A stretch of DNA of 64,000 nucleotides, from contig RFHU01000012.1 in assembly GCA_003695705.1 (NCBI GenBank), positions 1-64,000 of the forward strand, in the 5' to 3' direction. This document shows positions 32,671-42,025 of the stretch, one piece after another. A program made the translations under genes and the position numbers. Origin of the DNA: Planctomycetota bacterium (GTDB lineage Bacteria; Planctomycetota; J058). The notes below the pieces were generated by a model. It saw only the letters and a list, made by a program, of their open reading frames with translations, was not told the DNA's origin and did no database searches. Every line of letters begins with the position of its first letter. Position 1 is the stretch's first letter.

Positions 32671-33179
32671 AGCCACCGAATCGGCGCAGAGCGCCGGCCG
32701 CACACCGGATCGTGGTGGCGGAGCTGCTGGTGGGGTTCGCCCCCCTCGGCTGCACGCACAACCATCTCTCGGTGGCCTTGCGGGCCGACACCGAGGCTCC
32801 GCCCCCGGCGTCCTCCGACCATCTGCGGGTCGACTTCGACGAGCTCGCCCCCTGCGACCTACGGGTGCATCGCGGACCGGGCGTCGCGGAGGTCGTGTTG
32901 CGCCCGCACTCCGGACACACCTGGAGGCTCGAGTGGCAGGGAACCGCCCGCTACTTCTTGCTCGTCGCCTGCGAGGAAGACCTGCGCCTCCTCGGCGGAA
33001 AAGGACGGGCCGCGAGCCTCCCCGCAAGCGCGGCCGTCGGTCTCCTGCTCGGACTCGACGGCCGTGTGGCGAAGCTTGGAGAGGGAGACGGCTCGGAGCC
33101 TCCTCGCTGGGAACCCTTCCTGGTCGGCCGACCCGTGAACCGATCCCGCGAGGGACATCGCCATCCCCACCACCACTGA
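32667..33179 (+). CDS. Small protein coupled to the TerB-like kinase, His-rich tail
   Basis: A 170-residue protein that starts with GTG at 32667, sharing GTGA with the kinase stop. The ORF track only shows it inside a longer shadow ORF. Third codon positions are strongly G/C, supporting coding. A short hydrophobic segment (IVVAELLVGFAPLGC) near the N-terminus is followed by a mainly beta region (VAEVVLRPHSGHTWRLEWQG, YFLLVACEEDLRLLGGKG) and the tail REGHRHPHHH, which might bind metal. I do not recognise a family. Coupling to the kinase suggests it is a substrate or regulator. Confidence 0.6.
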   Translation: MKPPNRRRAPAAHRIVVAELLVGFAPLGCTHNHLSVALRADTEAPPPASSDHLRVDFDELAPCDLRVHRGPGVAEVVLRPHSGHTWRLEWQGTARYFLLVACEEDLRLLGGKGRAASLPASAAVGLLLGLDGRVAKLGEGDGSEPPRWEPFLVGRPVNRSREGHRHPHHH

Positions 33180-33353
33180 ACCCCGCAGACTCCACCCACC
33201 CGCCCAACGGAAAAGGGGCCTGCCGACCTCGGCGCCGACCGGACGCCGCGGTCGGCTCGCCTCTTCCTCCGCAGGACGCGCTCGGCGAACGGGCCGGCCG
33301 TCCCGCACGGCCGCCCTCGCGCGGCGGGGCTGGGCCCGCGTAGGATCGAGGCC

Positions 33354-34652
33354 GTGAGCGCCCCCTTGGCCCTGGTCCTGGACTACCGGCGCACGGGCAA
33401 GTACGCCTTTCACACCCTCGTCGGCTCCCTGGAAACGGACCCGGAGACGCGCGAGGTCCCCGTGGACTTCGTCCCGCGCGCAGACGACCTTGCCGAGGCG
33501 GTCGCCGCGCGGTTGCGCCGCGCGGAACGGGTTCTGGTGTGCTGGTCCTTCTACTCGGCCGACTTCCTCGCGATCGCCGCGCGGCTGGCGAGCCTGCGCG
33601 AGCGGGTGCAGGACCCCCGCGTGCTGCACCTCGCCGGTGGCGTGCACGCCAGCGCCGAACCTCGGGCCTGCCTCGAGACCGGCTTCGACCTCGTCGCCGT
33701 CGGCGAGGGGGAGGAGACGATCCGCTCCGTCGTGCGCGCCTTGCTCGCCGGGGAAGACCCGCGGGGTCTGCGCGGCGTCGCCTCCTTGGAGGAGGGGGAA
33801 CTCCGCCTCGCAGGGCGAGCCCGGCCCGTGGACCTCGACGCCTTCCCGCCCTTCGCCCCCGCCCACGACCGGCTCGGCCCCATCGAGATCACGCGCGGTT
33901 GCATCTACGCCTGCCGCTTCTGCCAGACCCCGTACATGAATCGGGCCCGCTTCCGCCATCGGTCGCCCGAGAACGTCTTCCGCTGGGTCGAGCACCTCGT
34001 CGGGCGAGGCTTCCGCGACTTCCGCTTCATCTCGCCTACCTCCCTCTCCTACGGCGCGCAGGGCCCCGAGCCTTGTCTGGAACGCCTGGAGGCCCTCTTG
34101 GCCGGTGTGCGCGAGCGCATTGGCCCCGCGCGGCGCTTGTTCTACGGGACCTTCCCCTCCGAGCTCCGCCCCGAACACGTGACCCCCGAGGCCTTGGCCC
34201 TCCTGCGCCGCTACGTGGACAACCGCGACATCATCCTCGGCGCGCAGTCCGGCTCCGAGGCGGTCCTGGAGCGGAGCAAGCGCGGCCACGGCGTCGACGT
34301 CATCGAGCGCGCCGTCGCCGTGTCGCTCCAGGCGGGCTTCACCCCGCACGTGGACTTCATCTTCGGCCTGCCCGGCGAAGGTCCGGCCGAGGCCGCCGCC
34401 TCCCTCGAGCTGGCGCGTTCGCTCGCGGAACGCGGAGCGCGCGTGCACGGCCACACCTTCCTCCCGCTGCCCGGAACCCCCTTTCGGGACGAGGCGCCGG
34501 GCCGGCTCTCGGCCGAAACGCGCGCTGCCCTCGAACGCCTCGCATCGCGCGGGCGCCTCTACGGGCAGTGGAAGCGGCAGGAGAGCATCGCGACGGACTT
34601 GGCCGCGCTGCGCCGGCCAGGTCCGCGACGCCTGCCGAGCACGGACTCCTGA
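33354..34652 (+). CDS. B12-binding-domain radical SAM protein
   Basis: A 432-residue enzyme. The N-terminal 160 residues fit a cobalamin-binding-like Rossmann domain (VLVCWSFYSADFLAIAARLA, LAGGVHASAEPRACLETG and GFDLVAVGEGEETIRSVV). The radical SAM core has the iron-sulfur motif CIYACRFC (Cys183, 187, 190), ITRGC before it, and the later GAQSGSEAVLERSKRGH and VDFIFGLPGEGPAE motifs. It resembles the TIGR04013 (MJ_1487-like) family, whose reaction is not known to me. It probably carries out a methylation or rearrangement, in the cytoplasm. Its neighbours do not suggest a pathway. It converges on the GroES-like gene after 28 bases. Confidence 0.85.
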   Translation: MSAPLALVLDYRRTGKYAFHTLVGSLETDPETREVPVDFVPRADDLAEAVAARLRRAERVLVCWSFYSADFLAIAARLASLRERVQDPRVLHLAGGVHASAEPRACLETGFDLVAVGEGEETIRSVVRALLAGEDPRGLRGVASLEEGELRLAGRARPVDLDAFPPFAPAHDRLGPIEITRGCIYACRFCQTPYMNRARFRHRSPENVFRWVEHLVGRGFRDFRFISPTSLSYGAQGPEPCLERLEALLAGVRERIGPARRLFYGTFPSELRPEHVTPEALALLRRYVDNRDIILGAQSGSEAVLERSKRGHGVDVIERAVAVSLQAGFTPHVDFIFGLPGEGPAEAAASLELARSLAERGARVHGHTFLPLPGTPFRDEAPGRLSAETRAALERLASRGRLYGQWKRQESIATDLAALRRPGPRRLPSTDS

Positions 34653-34680
34653 GGGTCTGCGCGGTGGGTTGGAGAACGCC

Positions 34681-35052
34681 CTACTCGGCGCCCTCGCGGA
34701 AGACCACGAGGACGGCGGATTGGGGAACGACGAGGTAGGTCTCGCCCTCGTAGCGCACCTCGACCGCGGCCTTCTTGAAGAAGAGCGCGAAGTCGCCGAC
34801 CTCGACCTGCATGGGCAGGTAGCGCCCATCGCGACGCGGCTCCTTCCAGGGCTCGTCCTCGTCCGGGGCCTGGCTGGGAATGGGAACGCCCGGACCGCGA
34901 GCGACCACCAACCCGGAGCGGACCCCGTCGCTCTCGTGAACGCCCACGGGGAGGAAGAGCCCCGAGTGCGTGCGCCGGTCTTCGCTCGGCTTCACCAGGA
35001 CGCGGTCGCCGATGACGACGATCTTCTTGCCGATGCCGCGGGGTTCGTTCAC
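34681..35052 (-). CDS. GroES-like co-chaperonin family protein
   Basis: A 123-residue protein with the GroES fold: GDRVLVKPSEDRRTHSGLFL at the N-terminus, a mobile-loop-like segment SGLFLPVGVHESDGVRSGLV, and the C-terminal part VEVGDFALFFKKAAVEVRYE followed by GETYLVVPQSAVLVVFREG. Classical GroES is about 95 residues; an insert (PSQAPDEDEPWKEPRRDGRY) accounts for the extra length. Such variants occur alongside a normal GroES in several phyla. No groEL is near. It is likely a cytoplasmic co-chaperonin variant; its partner is unknown. Confidence 0.85.
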   Translation of the reverse strand: MNEPRGIGKKIVVIGDRVLVKPSEDRRTHSGLFLPVGVHESDGVRSGLVVARGPGVPIPSQAPDEDEPWKEPRRDGRYLPMQVEVGDFALFFKKAAVEVRYEGETYLVVPQSAVLVVFREGAE

Positions 35053-35187
35053 CGAGGCGCAGCCTACTGCCTGCGAAGCGCCCTCGCCAGGATCCGAGAC
35101 AAGAAGCTCGCCGCGCAGTCGGCGCCACCGGCCTTCGGGAGGCGCCGGTCGCGACCCGGACGCCGGTCGGAGGCCGGCCGCCCCCTC

Positions 35188-37161
35188 TCAGCGGGACCCC
35201 GCGGCCTCGCCCCCGGCCGGCGGCGTCGGCCCCTCGGCCTCCAGGGCGCGGACGGCGGCAGGGTCGGGGCCGACGCTCCCCCAGCCCTCGCGGTAGATGG
35301 CCATCAGCTCTTGCCGCGCGGCCTCCCGGTCCTGCACAAAGCGCGTTGGCTTCAGCGCCAGGCGCAGCCAGCCGACGACCTCCGGAGCGCGCTCGTGCTC
35401 TCCCCGCGCACGCACGAGTCGGGCGAGGGCGAGGGCGAGGGGAGCGCGGCGCCCGGGTTCGCACGAACGCAGGCGGCGTACGCCGAGGCGCAGCGCCCCT
35501 TCGGGATCGACCCGCGCGGGGTCCTCGCGCGCGATGCGCAGCAGACGAACCGTTGCGCGCATCGCGGAGCCGACGTCGTCATCCTTTCCCCCCTCTCCGC
35601 GCGCGGCACGCCAGTACCATTCCACCGCCTTCCGCGAGGCGTCCGGCTCCTGCCAGGTGCCCATCTCGAGATGATCGCCCAGGCGCAAGGCCGCGGCCGC
35701 AAGGCCGGCCCCGGCGGCGCGCTCGTAGCAAGCCCGCGCCGCCTGGGCGTCGCGCTCGACCCCGGCCCCTGCCAGGAAGGCGTCGCCGAGTTCCACCCAG
35801 CAGCGCGGGTCGCCGTCGCCGCGCGCTCCGGAGGCGAACCATTGTACGGCCAGGTCGGGACGACCGAGGGCGAGGAGGCTCTGCCCGTAGATGCCCGCCG
35901 TGATGGATTTCTCGTAGTTGTCGTGCCAACCCTGCTGGAACGCCGCATCGAGGTCGGCGGGAGGGACCTCGCTGGGGGCTGGGATGCGCTCTAGGAGCGC
36001 GTCGAGTCGCTCCGCGCGCTCCGCAGGGTCGGAGGCAAGCGCGCGCGCATCGGCCGCGTTGGACAGTGCCGGGTCGCGCTCGCCGCCTCCGCTCGGTGGC
36101 CGGTCGGGCAGCGGCCGGCCGGGGGCTGGCCGTCCGAGCTCCTCGGCGCTCCGCTCCCTGGGGGCGGCGTCGCTCGGCTGCGGGGAGCCCCGCAACGACG
36201 CGGGCCTCCCCGCGGCGCTTCGCTTCGTCCAGGCCAAGAACCCGAGGCCCGCGAGGGCACAAGCCCCCGCGAGGAGGAGCCCGACGGCCACGCGGCGGGC
36301 CCGGGGTCTCGCCGCCCCCTTCCGGGCAAGCCAGTCTTCGAGTGCGTCGGCGAGCGCGTCCGCGGTGGCGTAGCGGGCCGCGGGGTCCTTCTCCAGGCAG
36401 CGGAGGATGATCCGCTCCAGCCCCGCGTCCAGGGGCGCAAGCTTCCCGGGAGGAAGCGGGGGCTCGCGGAGGACGCGATCGAGCACGGAGAGCACCCCGC
36501 CGCCGACGAAAGGCAGACGCCCGGTGGCGCAGGCGTAGAGCACGGCCCCAAGTCCGTAGACATCGCTGCGCTCGTCCGCCGCCGCTGCGGACCGTACCTG
36601 CTCGGGAGGCATCGCCGCCGGGGTCCCGAGCAGCGTGCCGGTGGCGGTCAGGGCGTCCTCTCCGCGCAGCTTGCTGAGGCCGAAGTCCGAGAGGCGAGGT
36701 CGGCCTTGCTCGTCGAAGAGCACGTTCTCGGGCTTCAGGTCGCGGTGGAGCACGCCCCGGCGGTGCATGTGCGCGAGGCCGCGGGCCAGCGCGGCGCCGA
36801 TCCGCGCGGTGTCGTCGGCAGGCAAGGGACCGCCGACCAGGCGCTGGGCCAGGGATCCTCCCGCCGCGTAGTCCAAGACGAGGTAGGGGCGCCCCGCCGA
36901 TACCCCCGCCGAGCGAACCCGCAGGACCGCCGGATGCGCATCGGCGCGCGCCTGCGCCTCGCCCTCGCGGCGGAACCGGGCGACGAGTTCGAGCTCGTCC
37001 AGGCAGAGCAAGGACTTGATCGCCACCTCGGCCCCGGTCGCCGTGTGCCGCGCCCGGAAGACCTCGCCCATCCCGCCTCGGCCGAGGCGTTCGAGAAGCC
37101 GGTAGCCGTCGACGGCCGCGCCGGGCGCCCAACCGGACCCTGCCTTGCCCTCGCTCCGCAC
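35188..37161 (-). CDS. Ser/Thr kinase with membrane helix and Sel1-like repeats
   Basis: The start is the GTG at 37161, with GGAG 12 bases upstream; the longer ORF extends into noncoding sequence and over the thioredoxin gene. The 657-residue protein has a complete kinase domain at about 15-275 (LGRGGMGEVFRAR, VAIKSLL, HRDLKPEN, LSDFGLSK, GTPAAMPPEQV). One membrane helix follows near 300 (VAVGLLLAGACALAGLGFLA), then a disordered Pro/Ser-rich linker. The C-terminal 260 residues hold TPR/Sel1-like helical repeats (ELGDAFLAGAGVERDAQAAR and LRLGDHLEMGTWQEPDASRK). The repeats would lie outside the membrane if the kinase is inside. Its upstream neighbour is the thioredoxin-TPR gene, about 200 bases away. 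Confidence 0.9.
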   Translation of the reverse strand: MRSEGKAGSGWAPGAAVDGYRLLERLGRGGMGEVFRARHTATGAEVAIKSLLCLDELELVARFRREGEAQARADAHPAVLRVRSAGVSAGRPYLVLDYAAGGSLAQRLVGGPLPADDTARIGAALARGLAHMHRRGVLHRDLKPENVLFDEQGRPRLSDFGLSKLRGEDALTATGTLLGTPAAMPPEQVRSAAAADERSDVYGLGAVLYACATGRLPFVGGGVLSVLDRVLREPPLPPGKLAPLDAGLERIILRCLEKDPAARYATADALADALEDWLARKGAARPRARRVAVGLLLAGACALAGLGFLAWTKRSAAGRPASLRGSPQPSDAAPRERSAEELGRPAPGRPLPDRPPSGGGERDPALSNAADARALASDPAERAERLDALLERIPAPSEVPPADLDAAFQQGWHDNYEKSITAGIYGQSLLALGRPDLAVQWFASGARGDGDPRCWVELGDAFLAGAGVERDAQAARACYERAAGAGLAAAALRLGDHLEMGTWQEPDASRKAVEWYWRAARGEGGKDDDVGSAMRATVRLLRIAREDPARVDPEGALRLGVRRLRSCEPGRRAPLALALARLVRARGEHERAPEVVGWLRLALKPTRFVQDREAARQELMAIYREGWGSVGPDPAAVRALEAEGPTPPAGGEAAGSR

Positions 37162-37364
37162 GGAACCAGGGTACTCCGCCCACGCGGGGCGCGCTCGCCC
37201 CTCCCCGTTCCGGAGCAGCCGAGCGTGCTTCCTCGGCCCTGCGGCCGAACGCCTCCGTGCGCCGCGCGGGCCTCCGCCCCGGACGAGGGGAAGGTGCACT
37301 TCGCAGCCTTTCGGGAGGCCTCGGCAAGGACCTCTTCGGCGCAGCGAGGCGAGCGGCGCGCGGC

Positions 37365-38213
37365 TCAGAAGAGGAGCAAGCCGAGCTTGCGCCGGTACTC
37401 GGTGACGAGGGGGTCGCCGTGCCCGAGCGCCGCGAAGATGGCGACCATGCCCTCCCGCACGGGTCCGCGGGCGATCTCGCGGTCCGCGCTCCCCGCCGCG
37501 TAGAGCTCCTCGAGGGCCTCTGCGTAGCGCCCCTCGCCGGCGAGGCGCAGGCCGAGGGCGACGCGGCGCTCGGGGCCTTCGCCGGCGGCGAGGGCCGCGC
37601 GCAGCTCCTCTTCGGGCGGCTGCTCCCGCCCTCGCTCGACGAGGGTCATCCGCGCCCGCAGGGCCTCGGCGGCCTCGGCCTGCTCGCTCCCGCCGGGCAC
37701 ACGCCCGAGGAGCTCGCGGGCCTCCTCGAAGTCGCCGCGCTCGACGAGGAGCCGGGCCAGCCCGAGCAGCGCCTCGGCGTGCTCGGGCTCTTCGGCCAGG
37801 ATCGCGCGGAAGCCGGCCTCGGCCTCCGCAGGGCTCTTCGCTTCCAGCGCCTCGGCGCGGCGGTCCGCCGGCGCGGGGGCGAGATCGTCGAGGAAGCGGC
37901 GCAGCTCGGGCTCGGGCAAGGCCCCTTGGAAGGAACGCACCGGCTGGGCGTCGCGGAAGGCGACCACCGTCGGAACGCTCGTGATGCCGAACACAGCCGC
38001 CAGGTCGTTCGCGCGGTCCACGTCGACCTTGGCGAGGACCACCGCGCCCTCCCGCTCGTTTACCAGTCGCTCGAGCAGGGGCCCGAGCATCCGGCACGGC
38101 CCGCACCACGTTGCCCAGAAGTCCACGATGACGGGGACTTGCAGGGACCGCTCGACCACCTCCCGCTCGAAATTGCGCGCGTCGACGTCGACGATCCAGC
38201 CTTGTTCGGACAT
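37365..38213 (-). CDS. Thioredoxin-TPR protein, CnoX/YbbN-like
   Basis: A 282-residue protein with a thioredoxin domain (residues 1-115) containing the active-site WCGPC (Cys37, Cys40) in VIVDFWATWCGPCRMLGPLL and the cis-Pro motif SVPTVVAF. A tetratricopeptide-like helical domain follows (EAGFRAILAEEPEHAEALLG). This arrangement and length match CnoX (YbbN), a redox co-chaperone that holds client proteins and delivers them to GroEL. E. coli CnoX lacks a full CXXC pair; here both Cys are present, so oxidoreductase activity is likely. It is cytoplasmic. A GroES-like gene lies 2.3 kb away on the same strand. Confidence 0.92.
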   Translation of the reverse strand: MSEQGWIVDVDARNFEREVVERSLQVPVIVDFWATWCGPCRMLGPLLERLVNEREGAVVLAKVDVDRANDLAAVFGITSVPTVVAFRDAQPVRSFQGALPEPELRRFLDDLAPAPADRRAEALEAKSPAEAEAGFRAILAEEPEHAEALLGLARLLVERGDFEEARELLGRVPGGSEQAEAAEALRARMTLVERGREQPPEEELRAALAAGEGPERRVALGLRLAGEGRYAEALEELYAAGSADREIARGPVREGMVAIFAALGHGDPLVTEYRRKLGLLLF

Positions 38214-38404
38214 GCTGACCTCCGCCCGCGCACTCTACCCTCCTGCCGAAGGCAAGGCCGCCCCCGGCGAGACGGCGCCGCGCAGGCCCCCCTCGCCCTT
38301 CGTTGCCCAGAGCGGGCGACCGGCCGCCGTCGGACGCCGCCCGAAGGCGGCCGCCATCCCTGCGCTTCGTCGGGAGGTCCCGAGACGCCTGCTAGGCTGA
38401 GGGC

Positions 38405-41212
38405 GTGACGCCCGAGCGCCCGCGCCCTCCGCTCTTCCGCGCCGCCGGTCCTGAGGTCGGCTCCGTGGTCCTGGGCTGCCGCGTGGAAGCCGAACTCGGG
38501 CGGGGCGCCATGGGCGTCGTGCTCCGTGCCCGCGCTCCGAACGGCCAGCCCGTCGCCTTGAAGGTCGTCCTCGATGCGGACGCCCAGCCCAAACGCCGAG
38601 AGCGCTTCGTGCGCGAGGCACGCGCGCTGGCCGGCCTCGACCATCCCCACATCGTCCGGCTCCTCCGGGCAGACCTCGTCGGGCCCGCGCCCTGCATCGT
38701 CATGGAGCTGGTCGAGGGCGCCGACCTCGAGGCGGTCCTCGCCGCGGAGGACCGCTCGCGCGACGAGCTCCTGGGGCTCTTGGAGCAAGCCGCCCGCGCC
38801 GTGCACCACGCCCACGAGCGGGGCATCGTGCACCGCGACCTCAAGCCTTCGAACATCCTGGTGACCCCCGCCGGGGAGGCCAAGGTCGGCGACTTCGGGC
38901 TCGTGCGCGACCTGGACCGGCGCACGCGGCTCACCCGCACCGGCGCAATGCTCGGCACGCCGAGCTACATGTCCCCCGAACAAGTGCGCGGCGACCGCGA
39001 TGTCGGTCCGCCCAGCGACGTCTTCTCCCTGGGCGTCGTCCTCTACGAAGTCCTCACCGGCCGGCGCCCCTTCACGGGAGAGTCGGCCCTGTCCCTGATC
39101 TCGAGCATCGTCCACGACCGCCCCACCCCACCGTCCTCGCTGCGGCGAGACCTCGGCCCGCGCCACGACGCCCTGTGCGCCCGAGCCCTTGCCAAGCGTC
39201 CTGCCGAGCGCCCCTCCGCGCTGGAACTGGCCGAGGGCATCGCGCGACTGCGCCGCGACGGCGGCGGGCGGCGCTGGGCTCGGCCCCTCCGCCCCGTGCT
39301 CGCGGTCGCAGGCCTGGCGGCCGTGGCCTGCGCGCTCGGGCTCGTCGCGCTGCGCTGGCCACGCACCCTCCCCAGCGCGGAGGTGCGCCGGCGCGCGCAG
39401 CGACTCGCCGAGCGCGCCGACGCGCTCCTCCGCAGCGAGGCCTCTCTCGCCGGCGCGCTCCGCGAAGCCGAAGCCCTGGCCGCGGAGGTCGAGCGCTTGC
39501 GCGCCGCCGCGGCGCCCGAAGATCGTCGCTTGCTCGTGGGCGCCAGCGAGCGCGTCCGCACGCTGACCGGCTTGGCGACCTTGAGCGCCGGCCGGCGAGC
39601 GCAGGCCCAGACCGCTGCCGAAGCGCTCGCGACCGCCGGCGCGCGCGGCGGCGAGGTCCTCGCCGCCGCCATCGCCGTCACGGCGAGCCCCGTCGAGCCC
39701 GCCGCCGCCACGGCGGGCGCGCGGACCCTGGGACGCGCGATCGCGGGCGGCTGGCGTGCCTGCGAACTGCGGGCCTGGCGCGCCCGCGCTCTCGGGGAGG
39801 CTGGACTGCGCGCCCGCCACGACGCGCGCCTGGCCCTCGCCGACCTCGAAGCCGTCGCGCGCCGGCGCCCGCTGCGCCCCGGCGAGCAGCGCCTGCGCGT
39901 GCGGGCCCTTCTCGCGCTCGGGCAGCAGGCAGCGGCCGAGGAGGCCTTGGCCGCCCTCCCCGACCCGCCGCTCGAACTGCGCTGGGCCGTGGCCCTTCGC
40001 TTCGCGGGCGCGGCGCACGCCGAGCATCCGCGCGAAGCCCTGGAGCGCCTGCGCGCCCTGCCTCCTCAGGTCGACCCCGCCCCCGAACGCGCCAAGCTGG
40101 CGCGGGCGGTCTACGCCCTGGCGCGTTCCCGCGCGGCCTCCCTCGAACGACAGGCCGAGCCGAACCCGGAGGCCTGCTTCGACCTCGTGGACCGCTGCCG
40201 CCTGGCCCGCCTCCTCAGCCCCGCCGAACCACCGCCGCCGGACCTGATCCAGACCCTCCTCCGCGCGGCCCTGGGCAACTTCGAGCGCGGCGGGCCCGGG
40301 CGCGTGGGAGACCCCAAGCTCGGCCACGCGCTCTCGGAGCTCGTCCCCGACGATCACGCCGTGCAGCGACGCCTGGCGGGCATGGTCGAGTTCGTTACGG
40401 ATCACGAGGGGCGGCGGGCCCTCCTCGTCCCCGTGCGGCGTGCCATCGCGCTCGCGGCGGACCCCACCGAGCGCGTCGAACTGCAGACCGTGCTCTGCGT
40501 AACCCTGGCGGCCCTCAACGACCGCTTCGAGTGGGCGTACGACCCCGCGGAGTGCCGCGAACTCGTCGCCGTGGCCAGCGAACTTCTGAGCACCCTGGCG
40601 CCGGGACCGAAGCAGGGCATCGCCTACGGCGCCCGCGCCGTCGGCCTGCGCCGCTTGGGCCGGCTCGAGGAGGCGTGGAAGGACCTCGGGCGCGCCGTGG
40701 AGGCCTTGCCCACTCTGCCGCAGCTCCGCTACACGCGCATGCAGGTGGCCCGGGCCTTGGGCAAGACCGAGGAAGCCATCCTCGACGCCGCCTACCATCT
40801 GGACCGCCTGGCCGAAGCATCCCAGCGAACCAACCAGTGCGTCGTCTTTCTCTGGGAGCAGGTGGGACGGGAACGACCGGCCTTCGTGCGCCCCCGCCTG
40901 GAAGCCTTCCTCCGCAGCCGCCCCGAATACGCCGGCTGGTGGGTCCGCGCCGCCCTCCTCCAGCTCCTGGGCGGCGACGCCGCCGCGGCCGGGCGCAGCC
41001 TCGCGCACGCCGTGCACTGGCTGGAAGAGCCGGCCTCGCAGGCCTACGCGCGCCTGCGGCCAACCCACCTGGCCGCCTTCCGCGCCGCGCGGGACGCCGT
41101 CGCCGCACGCGGCGTCGCCGCGCTCGAGGAAGTGGCCCGGCTCGTGGAGGACCTCGAGGACCTGCGACGCCGGTCCGAAGCGAAACCTGGCACCCTGCCG
41201 CACCTTCCCTGA
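38405..41212 (+). CDS. Ser/Thr kinase with large helical-repeat C-terminus
   Basis: A 935-residue protein starting with GTG at 38405. The kinase domain (about 22-285) is complete: LGRGAMGVVLRAR, VALKVVL, HRDLKPSN, VGDFGLVRD and GTPSYMSPEQ. A membrane helix (PVLAVAGLAAVACALGLVAL) sits at about 300-320. The remaining 600 residues are Ala/Arg/Leu-rich helices that look like degenerate TPRs (ARHDARLALADLEAVARRRP and EQRLRVRALLALGQQAAAEE), probably a ligand- or partner-binding solenoid. It is divergent from the thioredoxin-TPR gene and converges on the protoglobin gene. Confidence 0.88.
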   Translation: MTPERPRPPLFRAAGPEVGSVVLGCRVEAELGRGAMGVVLRARAPNGQPVALKVVLDADAQPKRRERFVREARALAGLDHPHIVRLLRADLVGPAPCIVMELVEGADLEAVLAAEDRSRDELLGLLEQAARAVHHAHERGIVHRDLKPSNILVTPAGEAKVGDFGLVRDLDRRTRLTRTGAMLGTPSYMSPEQVRGDRDVGPPSDVFSLGVVLYEVLTGRRPFTGESALSLISSIVHDRPTPPSSLRRDLGPRHDALCARALAKRPAERPSALELAEGIARLRRDGGGRRWARPLRPVLAVAGLAAVACALGLVALRWPRTLPSAEVRRRAQRLAERADALLRSEASLAGALREAEALAAEVERLRAAAAPEDRRLLVGASERVRTLTGLATLSAGRRAQAQTAAEALATAGARGGEVLAAAIAVTASPVEPAAATAGARTLGRAIAGGWRACELRAWRARALGEAGLRARHDARLALADLEAVARRRPLRPGEQRLRVRALLALGQQAAAEEALAALPDPPLELRWAVALRFAGAAHAEHPREALERLRALPPQVDPAPERAKLARAVYALARSRAASLERQAEPNPEACFDLVDRCRLARLLSPAEPPPPDLIQTLLRAALGNFERGGPGRVGDPKLGHALSELVPDDHAVQRRLAGMVEFVTDHEGRRALLVPVRRAIALAADPTERVELQTVLCVTLAALNDRFEWAYDPAECRELVAVASELLSTLAPGPKQGIAYGARAVGLRRLGRLEEAWKDLGRAVEALPTLPQLRYTRMQVARALGKTEEAILDAAYHLDRLAEASQRTNQCVVFLWEQVGRERPAFVRPRLEAFLRSRPEYAGWWVRAALLQLLGGDAAAAGRSLAHAVHWLEEPASQAYARLRPTHLAAFRAARDAVAARGVAALEEVARLVEDLEDLRRRSEAKPGTLPHLP

Positions 41213-41341
41213 CCGCAACTGCCGGCCTCCGCCGAGACCCGGCACCGACGACCGCCAACGAGAAGCCTCGGCACGCTTCCGCGGCCCGCGTTGTACCGCT
41301 CGACCCGGGCGGAGCGACGGGCAGGCGTAGAGGAGGAAGAC

Positions 41342-41383
41342 GCGCCTTCGGAGGCGCTCGACGTCGAGCGCCTCCGAGGGCGC
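41342..41383. terminator. 42-bp palindrome between convergent genes
   Basis: The sequence from GCGCCTTCGGAGGCGCTCGA to its complement forms a 21-base-pair stem with one mismatch and no spacer, centred on GACGTC at about 41362. It lies between the stops of the kinase gene (41212, plus) and the protoglobin gene (41429, minus). A bidirectional terminator is the likely role; such a palindrome could also form a DNA cruciform. Confidence 0.55.
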
Positions 41384-41428
41384 TGAGCCAGCGCACCGCC
41401 TCCCGCCGGAAGCGCGCTCCGGGGTTCC

Positions 41429-42025
41429 CTAGAACTCGCCCCCGCGGACGTAGGGGTGGCTCCAGAGCGTGACCTGGAGCAGCACCGACTTGAGCCAGGC
41501 CTGCTGCATGCGCTCGATCTCTTCCGGAGGAGCCCCCGTCCGGCCCAGGAAGGGCTTGAGGGTCGCGGTGATCGGGTAGGTCAGCAAGATCAGGTCGCGC
41601 AGCGGGATGAGCGGGCTGGCCTCGACTCCGTCGGTGGTGTTCTTCCCGCTGGAGTGGTGGCGCCTTCCGATCTCGAATTGGTAGTCCAGCCAGGCCTGGT
41701 CGTAGTTCGCCGCTGCGGTGTCACGAATCCACTGGCCGAACCGGCGCCGTACCGCGTTCAGATACCCCTCGAGGGGAGCTCCGGTGGTCGGGTCGCAGAA
41801 GTGGCGAACCAGGTGGGGCTGGCTGCCCACGAAGCCGTACCAGACGTCGAGGATCTCCTCGATGTGCGGCTCGAGGATCGGCGCGGAGGCGCGCAGCGCC
41901 TCCGCATCGTCTTCCCCGAAGGTGACGGACTTCTTCATCGTCTCGAAGTCGTCGAGGGAAATGGGAGCGCGCGCCAAGTCGGCGGCGCCGTACGTGTATC
42001 CAGGGATCGCGGTTTGGTTCGTCAC
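41429..42025 (-). CDS. Protoglobin-family haem protein
   Basis: The start is GTG 42025, because GAGAAGGAGAG lies four bases before it; the ORF-track start 18 codons upstream has no such site. The 198-residue protein fits the single-domain protoglobin family: YTYGAADLARAPISLDDFET at the N-terminus, LRASAPILEPHIEEILDVWY, and a proximal haem His in YQFEIGRRHHSSGKNTTDGV (His123 or His124), followed by SPLIPLRDLILLTYPITATL. Protoglobins bind O2, CO or NO. No output domain is fused. The gene is divergent from a MarR regulator with 109 bases between, so it is probably controlled by it. Confidence 0.9.
   Translation of the reverse strand: MTNQTAIPGYTYGAADLARAPISLDDFETMKKSVTFGEDDAEALRASAPILEPHIEEILDVWYGFVGSQPHLVRHFCDPTTGAPLEGYLNAVRRRFGQWIRDTAAANYDQAWLDYQFEIGRRHHSSGKNTTDGVEASPLIPLRDLILLTYPITATLKPFLGRTGAPPEEIERMQQAWLKSVLLQVTLWSHPYVRGGEF

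Noticed and set aside
35188-38109. 973-residue ORF including the Sel1-like kinase
   Set aside because: The part above 37161 is Arg/Gly-rich, overlaps the thioredoxin gene and lacks a start; the kinase begins at the GTG 37161.
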